A stretch of DNA of 22,097 bases from Deltaproteobacteria bacterium (lineage in GTDB: Bacteria; Desulfobacterota; DSM-4660; Desulfatiglandales; HGW-15), in contig JAFDIC010000020.1 of the NCBI GenBank assembly GCA_019308525.1, positions 1-22,097 of the forward strand, read 5' to 3'. The notes below the pieces were generated by a model that was not told the DNA's origin, ran no database searches, and saw only the letters and a program-made list of their open reading frames with translations. How positions within the stretch are numbered: position 1 is the first letter of the stretch; every line of letters starts with the position of its first letter. This document shows positions 14,090 to 21,263 of the stretch, piece after piece. Made by a program: the position numbers and the translations under genes.

Positions 14090-15142
14090 ATGTTTCAAAA
14101 CGAATACGTAGGAAACATACACATCCATTCCATTCACTCCGACGGTAGTTGCAGTGTTGCCGAGATAGCGGGGATAGCAAGCAAGGCGGACCTTGACTTC
14201 ATATGTGTCAACGACCATGACTTCATGCTCGATCGCCTCAACGTCGAAGAAGAGGGGTTCTACGGGAAGGTCCTGGTCCTGGTCGGGCTGGAGATAGGCA
14301 GGTCCTTCCATCACTATCTTGCCTTTGATATCAAGGAAATTGTGAAAGGAGACAGCCTCAGTCCCCAGGAAGTGATTGACCGCGTGAATCAGCAGGGAGG
14401 ATTCGGATTCCTTGCCCATCCCTTTGAGAAAGGCATGCCGTTCAGAGAAAAATCAAGGGCCTATGTGTGGAAAGACCTCTCAGTCAGGGATTACTCTGGA
14501 ATAAGCATCTGGGAGTTCTCTTCCCGGTGGAAGGAGCGCATAAGAACACCATTCCATGGCCTGTTTTTTCTGGCCTTTAAGAAGGAGTTCCTGAAAGGCC
14601 CGAGCGCAAAGACACTTTCCTTCTGGGACCGATTGTGCCAGGAAAGAAGGGTGGTTGCGGTCGGCGGTTCCGATGCCCATGGCGGCCTCTTCAGGTGGGG
14701 GCTCTTGAATTTCAGGCCTCTGCCCTATGAATTTCTCCTGAACACGATAAACATACACGTCCTCCTCTATCGCAGGATGCCCAGGGATTTCAGTTCAGCG
14801 AAGAGGGATGTTTACGGGGCGATCAGGGAAGGCCGATTGTTTATCGCCCACGATGGATTGTGCCCGGCCAAGGCGTTCAGGTTTGACTTTGTCTCTGACG
14901 ACGGATCAAACCTGTTCATGGGGGAAGAGGGGGCCTTTCACCCGGGAGAACTCGTAGTGGAGCTGCCAGAGGAGGGGGAAATCAGGCTCATAAAGGACGG
15001 TATGACCGTTGAGCAATGGCATGGCATGGAGGCGGTTTACAGAGTCAAGGAGAGGGGTGTTTACAGGGTCGAAGTGTACAAGCACCTGTTCCTGTTCGGC
15101 TGGAAACCCTGGATCTTTTCCAACCCCATATACCTCAGGTAA
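14090..15142 (+). CDS. PHP-domain protein, second copy in cluster
   Basis: This 350-residue protein has an N-terminal PHP domain with the metal motifs YVGNIHIHSIHSDGS (about residues 6-20), VNDHDF (about 42), the Glu of GLEIG, FLAHPFEKG and GGSDAHGG. The C-terminal 110 residues look like a beta-sandwich accessory domain (VVELPEEGEIRLIKDG, ERGVYRVEVYKH), often seen in larger PHP proteins. I chose the ATG at 14090 because the motif then starts at the usual distance. An AGGAG lies only two bases before it, and in-frame TTG codons at 14036 and 14078 are alternatives. It starts 60 bp after the permease stop and likely belongs to the same operon. It is not a close copy of the first PHP protein. Confidence 0.85.
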   Translation: MFQNEYVGNIHIHSIHSDGSCSVAEIAGIASKADLDFICVNDHDFMLDRLNVEEEGFYGKVLVLVGLEIGRSFHHYLAFDIKEIVKGDSLSPQEVIDRVNQQGGFGFLAHPFEKGMPFREKSRAYVWKDLSVRDYSGISIWEFSSRWKERIRTPFHGLFFLAFKKEFLKGPSAKTLSFWDRLCQERRVVAVGGSDAHGGLFRWGLLNFRPLPYEFLLNTINIHVLLYRRMPRDFSSAKRDVYGAIREGRLFIAHDGLCPAKAFRFDFVSDDGSNLFMGEEGAFHPGELVVELPEEGEIRLIKDGMTVEQWHGMEAVYRVKERGVYRVEVYKHLFLFGWKPWIFSNPIYLR

Positions 15143-15253
15143 CTCACCTCCCCGAAAGACTTTATTCCCTCTCTGGGTCTAATTCCCCACGGCTCGCTGC
15201 GTATGGTCATGTATAATGCCCCTGGATGTGTCAATGACTTCAGGGTATCCAGG

Positions 15254-15315
15254 AGCCGGAATCCAGGAGAACAAGGCTAATATGGAGCCGCTTGCATGGT
15301 TGTTCTATTCCGGCT
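15254..15315. repeat. Inverted repeat in the spacer before the toxin-antitoxin genes
   Basis: The right arm (15300-15315, complement agccggaatagaacaa) pairs with agccggaat (15254-15262) and agaacaa (15268-15274), interrupted by five bases. The left arm also has a direct repeat of atccaggag (15248 and 15261). No gene is visible in 15143-15533. The spacer looks like accumulated intergenic repeats. Confidence 0.55.
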
Positions 15316-15332
15316 TCTGAATTTCTGATACT

Positions 15333-15348
15333 CCGCAGCTCGCTGCGG
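15333..15348. repeat. Perfect CCGCAG-CTCG-CTGCGG hairpin
   Basis: A six-bp GC-rich stem with a four-base loop, without a following T-run. A related sequence, gctcgctgcg, also appears at about 15191-15200. It may be a short REP-like palindrome or an mRNA end for the upstream PHP gene. Confidence 0.5.
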
Positions 15349-15478
15349 GGCACCTCATTTGTGCTTGTATTGACAAAATATGGCAGATCACCAGAAGCCA
15401 TAGGGTAGCTTGTTCTCGCCGATGCTTGCGTGTCAAAAGGAGTCGTGGCGCTGACCCGCCACTGGCCCCGGTAGGAGC

Positions 15479-15517
15479 TTGACAAAATGTCTTCTATGAT
15501 GTACAAGTAAATGTACA
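15479..15517 (+). promoter_or_regulatory. Toxin-antitoxin promoter with paired TGTACA operator boxes
   Basis: TTGACA (15479-15484) is followed after 17 bp by TACAAG (15502-15507) as a weak -10. Two palindromic TGTACA boxes lie at 15500-15505 and 15512-15517, with 12 bp between centres and the first overlapping the -10. The YefM-YoeB operator of E. coli is known to use TGTACA core motifs 12 bp apart, so autorepression by the downstream Phd/YefM antitoxin is a good inference. Confidence 0.7.
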
Positions 15518-15533
15518 TTAGGGAGACACCTGA

Positions 15534-15767
15534 ATGAAGACGGTCACATTCACTGATTTCCGCAAAAAGGCATCGAGCTTCATAACCGAGGTGGAACACG
15601 GAGAAACGCTTGTGCTGCTCCGCCGTGGGAAACCCGTGGCTGAAATCGTCCCGTTTTCCGATAGTTTCCGAAAGGCCCCTGCATGGAAGTACCCGGGAAT
15701 TCGCTTGCGCATACAAGGAAGAGATCTGTCGTCTGCCATCTTGGAAGAGCGTGAGACGGCACCATGA
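15534..15767 (+). CDS. Phd/YefM-family antitoxin
   Basis: This 77-residue protein begins with MKTVTFTDFRKKASSFITEVEHGE and continues with LVLLRRGKPVAEIVP, the classical Phd/YefM fold that dimerises and binds DNA. The C-terminal 30 residues (after PFSDSF) would wrap the toxin. The stop overlaps the toxin start in an ATGA arrangement, which couples their translation. A GGGAGA ribosome binding site lies upstream, next to the TGTACA boxes that it probably binds. Confidence 0.9.
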   Translation: MKTVTFTDFRKKASSFITEVEHGETLVLLRRGKPVAEIVPFSDSFRKAPAWKYPGIRLRIQGRDLSSAILEERETAP

Positions 15768-16204
15768 AAGTGGCGGTTGATTCATCATCATTTGCCAAGA
15801 GATATGTGCAAGAGTTTGGAAGCGAAAAACTTGATGGGCTCTTGCAGAGCGCTTCGGAGCTGGCTTTCTGCGTCATTTTGGTGCCGGAACTCGTCTCCGG
15901 CCTGAATCGGCGGTTGAGGGAACGGGTACTGACTATCGGAGACTATCGGGCGGTAAGAAAGCAGTTATTGGATGACGTCCGCGACGCAACTGTTTTGCAG
16001 ATCACTCCCTCAGTAATCTCTCGTTCGGTAAAGCTTCTCGAAAGTAATGTCTTGCGGGCATTAGACGCCCTGCATGTCGCTTGTGCTCTTGAGTGGGAGG
16101 CAGACATATTCGTGACCTCAGACAAAAGGCAATTCATGGCTGCGATGAATGCCGGGCTTCGCACTGAGTACGTGGGCCGACCAAGTGCCCCGGCAAACAG
16201 CTAA
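15764..16204 (+). CDS. PIN-domain ribonuclease toxin (VapC type)
   Basis: This 146-residue PIN protein carries the four acidic positions of the family: Asp6 in VAVDSSSFAKRY, the Glu in VPELVSGLNRR (about 47), the Asp in LRALDALHVA (about 101) and the Asp of FVTSDKRQ (about 119). These bind the metal used for RNA cleavage; VapC toxins usually cut tRNA or rRNA. The Phd/YefM pairing is a known alternative to VapB. All catalytic residues are present, so the toxin should be active. The 178-bp gap after it (16205-16382) shows no other feature. Confidence 0.9.
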   Translation: MKVAVDSSSFAKRYVQEFGSEKLDGLLQSASELAFCVILVPELVSGLNRRLRERVLTIGDYRAVRKQLLDDVRDATVLQITPSVISRSVKLLESNVLRALDALHVACALEWEADIFVTSDKRQFMAAMNAGLRTEYVGRPSAPANS

Positions 16205-16382
16205 TCCCTGGGGCTGAGTACCTTGTTCGTTGGAACTGGTTGATTCCTTGAGCCTTGAAGGTCGGCCTATTCTGAGTTGAAGGGCAAAGGTCTTTTTACC
16301 GTACTAACAGCCCGGCCAACCATGGTGCCCTCTGAGGCGCGAGACCGGGATCCCAAACACATATCTACGGGAGAGGATTTCA

Positions 16383-17258
16383 ATGACCGGAATAAGACGC
16401 CAGAGCTTTGACGTGCAAACAGATACGGGTATGAAACTCTCGGTGAATTTCAAGGGCCCAGAGAGTGATCGCCTGGAAAAGGCAGTGCTACTGGTCCACG
16501 GTTCAGGGGTGGGATGGGTTTACTGGGACATCCCTGTACGAGACTACAGTATCATGGACTATCTCGCACATCGCGGGCTCGATGTATATGCCGTTGAGTG
16601 CAGGGGCTATGGGGAAAGTACGAAGCCCAATGGCCTGGAAGTAACGGCGATAAGCACGGCCCGGGATCTAAGATCCGTCCTCCTTTCCATCAGAGAAAGG
16701 TCAAGGGTTGAGAAAGTCGGCGCTGTAGGTCATTCGTCCGGCGGGACAGTACTTTTGGTATCAGCGGGCTTGTATCCGGAGTTGTTGGATCGGCTGGTCT
16801 TGATTGGCACTCCATACAGGAGTGTGGCCCCTCAATTCATTGAATACGCTCAGATGATGAGTGATAGTGCCAAGGAACCCGGCAAGGATTATGTTCCCAA
16901 TATGCACTATAAGGATATTGAGGGTCGACTGGACACCTTCGATGAAGATGTGGTTTCCTGGTACAAGAGAGTTGTGGAAGAACATTACCCTCTCATTCCC
17001 GGCGGCCTCTTTCCCGATATCGTCAACAGTCCGGTACTATCAAACATAAAGAACATCATGGTGCCTACATGCATAGTGAATGGTTCAAATGAGTATGTGG
17101 TTGGAGTTGATGATTCCATGGAAATGTTCAAGGATCTTGGAACGCCGGACAAATGCATGATCATGTTACCGGGGGGGTTCCACCTGTTGTTCCTGGAACA
17201 GCGCGGGCATGTGGGACTTCAAGAATCCATCTATTTTTGGATAACAAAAGAACACTAA
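16383..17258 (+). CDS. Alpha/beta hydrolase
   Basis: This 291-residue protein has the alpha/beta hydrolase fold: oxyanion-hole motif LLVHGSGVG (about residues 36-44), nucleophile elbow GHSSGG (Ser near 119), and the catalytic His in GGFHLLFLE near the C-terminus. The usual acid position after strand 7 reads NGSNEYVV, where family members commonly have GxxD, so a Glu may serve as the acid. No signal peptide is seen. A GGGAGAGGA ribosome binding site precedes the ATG. The substrate is not predictable. It is 81 bp ahead of the GGDEF gene and may be cotranscribed. Confidence 0.88.
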   Translation: MTGIRRQSFDVQTDTGMKLSVNFKGPESDRLEKAVLLVHGSGVGWVYWDIPVRDYSIMDYLAHRGLDVYAVECRGYGESTKPNGLEVTAISTARDLRSVLLSIRERSRVEKVGAVGHSSGGTVLLVSAGLYPELLDRLVLIGTPYRSVAPQFIEYAQMMSDSAKEPGKDYVPNMHYKDIEGRLDTFDEDVVSWYKRVVEEHYPLIPGGLFPDIVNSPVLSNIKNIMVPTCIVNGSNEYVVGVDDSMEMFKDLGTPDKCMIMLPGGFHLLFLEQRGHVGLQESIYFWITKEH

Positions 17259-17279
17259 AGAAAAAACAGCAGCATAAAG

Positions 17280-17333
17280 GGTGCAGGAGAGGAACCTTTG
17301 GCACCTAGCGAGTAAGCCTCTACGATTGGAGGT
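17280..17333 (+). promoter_or_regulatory. Structured leader of the diguanylate cyclase gene
   Basis: Hairpin A pairs GGTGC-AGG (17280-17287) with CCT-ttg-GCACC (17295-17305). Hairpin B pairs CCTC (17317-17320) with GAGG (17329-17332), which is part of the Shine-Dalgarno sequence. An alternative pairing of AGAGG (17288-17292) with CCTCT (17317-17321) would break hairpin B and free the ribosome binding site. This was seen by eye; no known riboswitch class was recognised. Confidence 0.35.
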
Positions 17334-17339
17334 GATCTA

Positions 17340-19070
17340 TTGGCCCTTAGGGAACGAATTACAGCCGGCTTCTTGAGATTGTTTGGCATTATCAGCGTCA
17401 AGACCAGGATCATAGTATTTGCTGCTATCGCCACCTTGATACCTTCCGTAACCATGGGATGGCTTTCATATGTCCATAACAAAAGGTTTTTGAGCCAGAC
17501 TATCACCCAGGAACTGCAAAGCGTCACCTCCCATGCATCCCGCGAGATAGCCCTGTGGCTAAAGGGGAAGATATATGATGTACGTGTATTTTCAGGGTCC
17601 TATGTCATCTCGGAAAACCTGGAGAAGCTGAAGAGGCCAGGGTATTCCCGAAGAGACAGAAAGATTGCGGTCAGTCGAATAGGTGACTACCTCAAGTCGG
17701 TGAAAGCGAAGTTCGTAGATTACGAGGAATTACTCGTATGCGACATGAAAGGCGATATCGTTGCATCCAGTTCCACCAAGAAGACCATGCCGAACCTGCC
17801 AAAGGACTGGGAGAGGTATGCCGCGAGAGGCAAGGCAATAATAGGGAATCCCCTATGGGATGAGTCCCTTCAGTCGGGTATTACGGTCTTGGGTGTGCCC
17901 ATCGTGTCGCCTGGTGACGAGGTTCTCGGGTTGCTTGTGGCAAAGCTCAATTTCGTCACTGTCAACAGGATCTTTGGGGTCTATTCCATTGGAGACACAG
18001 GAGAGCTGTATCTGTTAACTCTTAAAGGAATTATCCTGGCGAGCGCTCGCAAGATCAGTTCCGGTTTCATGAAGACCGGGATGGAGATGGTTGTGGCAAA
18101 CAGGCTTTTTTCAAATGAAGCTGCGATTCTCAATTATGAGAATTACAGGGGGCAAGAGGTGGTTGGTACGCTCAAGAAGATACCACAGGTGGGATGGGGT
18201 GTCGTGGCTGAAAGAGAAAAGAGCGAGGCCTATAGTGAAATCTACCGACTCCGCAACATAACAATAGGGTTTACGGTGGGGACATTACTGGTTATCGGGC
18301 TCGGCGCATATCTCCTGGGTCTCACCATCGTTATCCCATTGAACAGACTGACACGAGGGGCGAACAGGGTGGGATCAGGAGATCTTGAGATAGACCTGCC
18401 CGTCTTGTCTCGTGATGAGCTGGGGTTTATGACCAGGGTTTTCAACAATATGGTAGGCCAGATCCGCAGAGGACGTGAAGAACTCGCTGCCATAAACAGG
18501 ACCTTGGAGGAGAAGAACGTTGAACTGCAAGAACTTTCTATCAGGGACAGCCTGACCGGCCTTTTCAACAGGAAACATTTGTCAGACAGCCTCCGCGGCG
18601 AGATTGCCCGCTCCAAGAGGCATAAACATCCCTTTGGAGTCTTGATGGTAGATATCGATCACTTTAAGAAATACAATGACGAGTACGGTCATCTTGCCGG
18701 GGATGAAGTCCTCAGAAAGATGGCTGACATTTTTAGGCGATCAATCAGGGAGTGTGATTACACCGCAAGGTATGGAGGAGAGGAATTCCTCATCGTGCTG
18801 CCCGAAACAAACTCTGACAGCGCTCTTAAGGCGGCAGAACGCATCAGGGGGATGGTTGAGAAGGAGCAGTTCAATTTGAAGGATGAGACTCTTCGACTCA
18901 CAATCAGCATAGGAGTGGCAGCATATCCCCTACATGGCAGCAATCCTGATTCATTGATTGACGCGGCGGATACCGCTCTATACCGGGCAAAGGAGGGTGG
19001 GCGCAACCGGGTGGTCCTTGCAGAGAAAACTTCCGAAAAGCAGAAGGGAGAGACGACAAAGAGGAAATGA
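17340..19070 (+). CDS. Cache-HAMP-GGDEF diguanylate cyclase
   Basis: This 576-residue membrane sensor makes cyclic di-GMP from two GTP. A membrane helix (about 24-46) is followed by an extracytoplasmic Cache-type sensor (about 47-300), a second helix (about 307-333), a HAMP linker (about 330-382) with a short coiled coil, and a GGDEF domain from about 398. The active-site motif is intact as GGEEF (479-483). The inhibitory I-site RxxD is present as RECD (470-473), five residues upstream, so feedback inhibition is expected. The start is TTG with a ten-base Shine-Dalgarno match (GGAGGTGATC), which decides the start. The stop lies six bases from the stop of the convergent lipoprotein gene. Confidence 0.94.
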   Translation: MALRERITAGFLRLFGIISVKTRIIVFAAIATLIPSVTMGWLSYVHNKRFLSQTITQELQSVTSHASREIALWLKGKIYDVRVFSGSYVISENLEKLKRPGYSRRDRKIAVSRIGDYLKSVKAKFVDYEELLVCDMKGDIVASSSTKKTMPNLPKDWERYAARGKAIIGNPLWDESLQSGITVLGVPIVSPGDEVLGLLVAKLNFVTVNRIFGVYSIGDTGELYLLTLKGIILASARKISSGFMKTGMEMVVANRLFSNEAAILNYENYRGQEVVGTLKKIPQVGWGVVAEREKSEAYSEIYRLRNITIGFTVGTLLVIGLGAYLLGLTIVIPLNRLTRGANRVGSGDLEIDLPVLSRDELGFMTRVFNNMVGQIRRGREELAAINRTLEEKNVELQELSIRDSLTGLFNRKHLSDSLRGEIARSKRHKHPFGVLMVDIDHFKKYNDEYGHLAGDEVLRKMADIFRRSIRECDYTARYGGEEFLIVLPETNSDSALKAAERIRGMVEKEQFNLKDETLRLTISIGVAAYPLHGSNPDSLIDAADTALYRAKEGGRNRVVLAEKTSEKQKGETTKRK

Positions 19071-19076
19071 TTGCAA

Positions 19077-19928
19077 TTACCGGCCTTTTACCAGGGTTTG
19101 AAAAATCCAGCCTTTCAGCCCGCTCTCGGCCTTGACGTATAGCCATTCACCCTTGCGGGAGTAAGCAAGCAAACGTGTCCCCGGCTTCAGGGTTGAAACG
19201 ACCTCGTAGTTGAGACTTGGACCCGCGCGCAGGTTGCTCGTCGTCAGGACCCGGAGCGGAATTGGTATGGAGAAAGGGGCTTCCCCGGGCAAGGGCTGGG
19301 AAGGTTCCTCCTTGGGGCGCAGGTGGATGTTTTTCAGGTGTGTCTTTGCCTGGTTTGCCAGGTACAGGGCTCCGCCGTAATTCTCCCTTTCAAACTCCTT
19401 GTAACTCATTTTGAGTAACTGCTCGGCCTGTGAAACAAGGGGATCCTGTTCTTGCGAACGGGGTTGCTTTTTCAGCGCCTTCAAGGCGATTTCTGTTTCC
19501 GCAATATTGGATGCGGCTTCTGCCCTGGATTCAAGGCTTCTCAGTTTTGCCTTTGCCCGCACGACTTCCTGGATGGTCTCGGCCAGTCGCTCCCGCAGCG
19601 ATGCTTCGTTCCTTTCTAGCTCCTTGATCCTGGCCTCCTTTTCAAGGAGTTGGAGTTCAAGCACACGGTTTTCCTTCTCAAGGCGCTTCCTGGATGTCTC
19701 GAGGGATTTGATGGAGTTTTTCAACCTCAAAGATTCCTGTCTCCAGGCGCTAATCTCTGCCTGCAACCTTTGGTTGGTTTCGGCTAAGCTGGCATCAGGC
19801 CTCTGGAAGGTGCCTTCTTTCTTTGACACACCTCTTTCGGATGACATGCATGAAGCAAGGAGGAGGATTGAAGCCAATAGGAGCAAAGAGATGCTCGCGG
19901 GTTTACGGTGACAAGGAAAGAAGAACAT
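19077..19928 (-). CDS. Lipoprotein with coiled coil and SH3 domain
   Basis: This protein of about 283 residues starts with a signal peptide (basic HRK, then a hydrophobic run) ending in the lipobox LLASC, so it is a lipoprotein. A long alpha-helical coiled coil rich in Glu, Arg and Leu follows (about residues 40-155), then a helical segment with AEQLLKMSYKEFERENYGGAL that resembles a TPR-like unit, and a C-terminal bacterial SH3 domain (VLTTSNLRAGPSLNYEVVS ... GWIF). SH3 domains of this type often bind peptidoglycan. I chose the ATG at 19928 with GTAGGG upstream because the predicted transcription start lies next to the earlier ATG at 19958. The role may be envelope anchoring or hydrolase regulation. 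Confidence 0.88.
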   Translation of the reverse strand: MFFFPCHRKPASISLLLLASILLLASCMSSERGVSKKEGTFQRPDASLAETNQRLQAEISAWRQESLRLKNSIKSLETSRKRLEKENRVLELQLLEKEARIKELERNEASLRERLAETIQEVVRAKAKLRSLESRAEAASNIAETEIALKALKKQPRSQEQDPLVSQAEQLLKMSYKEFERENYGGALYLANQAKTHLKNIHLRPKEEPSQPLPGEAPFSIPIPLRVLTTSNLRAGPSLNYEVVSTLKPGTRLLAYSRKGEWLYVKAESGLKGWIFQTLVKGR

Positions 19929-19965
19929 TTTTTGCCCTACGATATCCACAGGGTTCATGCTAAGA

Positions 19966-19994
19966 ATTATAGGGCAGATTGAGTCCGGGGTCAA
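19966..19994 (-). promoter_or_regulatory. Strong sigma70-like promoter for the lipoprotein gene
   Basis: On the minus strand, TTGACC (19989-19994) is followed by exactly 17 bp and a perfect TATAAT (19966-19971). Transcription should start near 19959, immediately before the ATG at 19958, so either the mRNA is leaderless from that codon or translation begins at the ATG at 19928. Confidence 0.75.
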
Positions 19995-20143
19995 CAAGCA
20001 AATCCCCTGTTATCTTGTGTCAGGGGTGCTTGAGCCGGATGGGTGCAACGGAAGCTGGTATCATCTCTTTCACTGGTAGACTAATAGCCGCACTATCTTT
20101 TATTGTCTTTGGGCGTTCCTCGGCGAACAGGGGACCTTTTTTC

Positions 20144-20172
20144 TTGACACGGGCAAAAAGGAAGGCTAAAAG
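20144..20172 (+). promoter_or_regulatory. Candidate promoter for the MarR-GNAT gene
   Basis: A perfect TTGACA (20144-20149), a 17-bp spacer and TAAAAG (20167-20172, four of six matches). The predicted start near 20179 falls within the inverted repeat at 20175-20200. The remaining spacer 19995-20143 shows no supported gene. Confidence 0.5.
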
Positions 20173-20174
20173 AA

Positions 20175-20200
20175 TAAGTAAGTGCTAACGTAAATACTTA
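20175..20200 (+). promoter_or_regulatory. Candidate MarR-type operator
   Basis: TAAGTA (20175-20180) and TACTTA (20195-20200) are perfect inverted arms, 14 bp apart, lying over the predicted transcription start and ending six bases before the MarR-GNAT ATG. MarR regulators commonly bind such palindromes in their own promoters, so autoregulation is plausible. The TAAGTAAGT stretch also makes a direct repeat. Confidence 0.45.
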
Positions 20201-20206
20201 AAATAA

Positions 20207-21181
20207 ATGCCTATGTCCTTTTACAGAAACCACAGGGATCTGGTCTTCGGGTCTTGGCTGAGAAGAATCGCAGATAAATTTCTTTCTGATATTTCAAGGG
20301 TTTATAAGAGTCTGGATATCCCTTTCGAAACCGGATGGTTTCCAATTTTCTATCTTCTAAATGAAAGAGGCATATTATCAGTAACTGAAATTGCGAACGA
20401 ACTGGAAATCACTCATTCCGCGGTAAGTCAAATGGTAGCGGCTCTGGAAGCGAAGAAACTTGTTTCGTTCGTTGATGATAAGAGCGATAAGCGAAGACGT
20501 CTCATAAGATTCTCAAAACAAGGACAAGCCCTTATGGAACGCCTCAAACCAATATGGAAGACTATTCGCCAGCAGATGGATCTGCTGCTGGCTGAGCGGG
20601 ATAACAGCGCGTACCTGACCATAGCTTTGCAAGAAATGGAAGAATCCATGGAAAAAAGAAGCGTCTACGACCGGGTAATGACAGCGCTGGAAAAAGAAGA
20701 AATAGACCAGCTGGAGATCGTCAGTTTTGATAAGAGTCACCAGCACGAATACAAGGACCTCATGCTTCATTGGCTTATGGATAATCGCGGCACGGATGTT
20801 CTTGAAGACACCCTGATCAATGACCCTGAAAAGCTTGTAGAAAAGGGCAAAGCTCTTATTCTCCTGGCGAGAATTGATGGAAAATGTATAGGCACAATTG
20901 TCGCTGCAATTGATACAATGGATGAATCCAGGATAGTCTTTTTCTTTGTGGATGAAAAATGGCGGAATAGGCTGGTCGGTCAAAGGTTGCTTTCAGAGCT
21001 GATAAACGAATTGCAATTCAAGAAGAGCAGGAGGGTTGTCGTAGAGCTGGACCGCAAGTACACTCATGCTATCAAGCTTGTTAAGACCATGGGGTTTAGG
21101 CTCAAATCAACAAACTCTGGACAGGGGGCGGAAGGAAGAAGGAGCATGATTCTAGTATTGGAAAAAGATATTGCCCAGTAG
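20207..21181 (+). CDS. MarR-family regulator fused to GNAT acetyltransferase
   Basis: The 324-residue protein joins two domains. Residues 1-150 form a MarR winged helix-turn-helix (LSVTEIANELEITHSAVSQMVAALEAKKLVSFVDDKSDKR-type core, recognition helix about 70-85, wing about 90-97). Residues 170-320 form a GNAT acetyltransferase with ILLARIDGKCIGTIVA and the acetyl-CoA loop region FFVDEKWRNRLVGQRLLSELI. MarR-GNAT fusions are a known architecture; their acetylation target is usually not established. Most bases look more AT-rich than in the neighbours, hinting at separate origin. No clear Shine-Dalgarno sequence precedes the ATG at 20207, and a second ATG lies at 20213. The M29/NicX-like gene follows 82 bp later. 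Confidence 0.9.
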   Translation: MPMSFYRNHRDLVFGSWLRRIADKFLSDISRVYKSLDIPFETGWFPIFYLLNERGILSVTEIANELEITHSAVSQMVAALEAKKLVSFVDDKSDKRRRLIRFSKQGQALMERLKPIWKTIRQQMDLLLAERDNSAYLTIALQEMEESMEKRSVYDRVMTALEKEEIDQLEIVSFDKSHQHEYKDLMLHWLMDNRGTDVLEDTLINDPEKLVEKGKALILLARIDGKCIGTIVAAIDTMDESRIVFFFVDEKWRNRLVGQRLLSELINELQFKKSRRVVVELDRKYTHAIKLVKTMGFRLKSTNSGQGAEGRRSMILVLEKDIAQ

Positions 21182-21263
21182 GCCTTTGAGAACAAATGTG
21201 TTGTTATGATTTGATTTTTTGATACCAATAAGGTGTTTATCATCATAAGAAGGAGCTTTGGTC

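Noticed and set aside
15240..15791. Minus-strand open frame of 183 codons
   Set aside because: It crosses the repeat-rich spacer and the antisense of the antitoxin, has no domain signal, and conflicts with the well-supported Phd/YefM gene and its promoter.
17284..17320. Glycine-riboswitch-like words (GGAGAG and CACC...GUAA)
   Set aside because: The stretch is too short for the P1-P3 architecture, the stem between the two words is almost absent, and the downstream gene is a diguanylate cyclase. Chance similarity is more likely.
19411..19911. Plus-strand open frame of 166 codons, Ser/Arg/Phe-rich
   Set aside because: It is the antisense of the lipoprotein coiled coil; Glu/Leu/Lys-rich helices commonly leave such an open frame on the opposite strand.
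19979..20188. Plus-strand open frame of 69 codons between the divergent lipoprotein and MarR-GNAT genes
   Set aside because: It runs across both predicted promoters and has no domain or convincing ribosome binding site.
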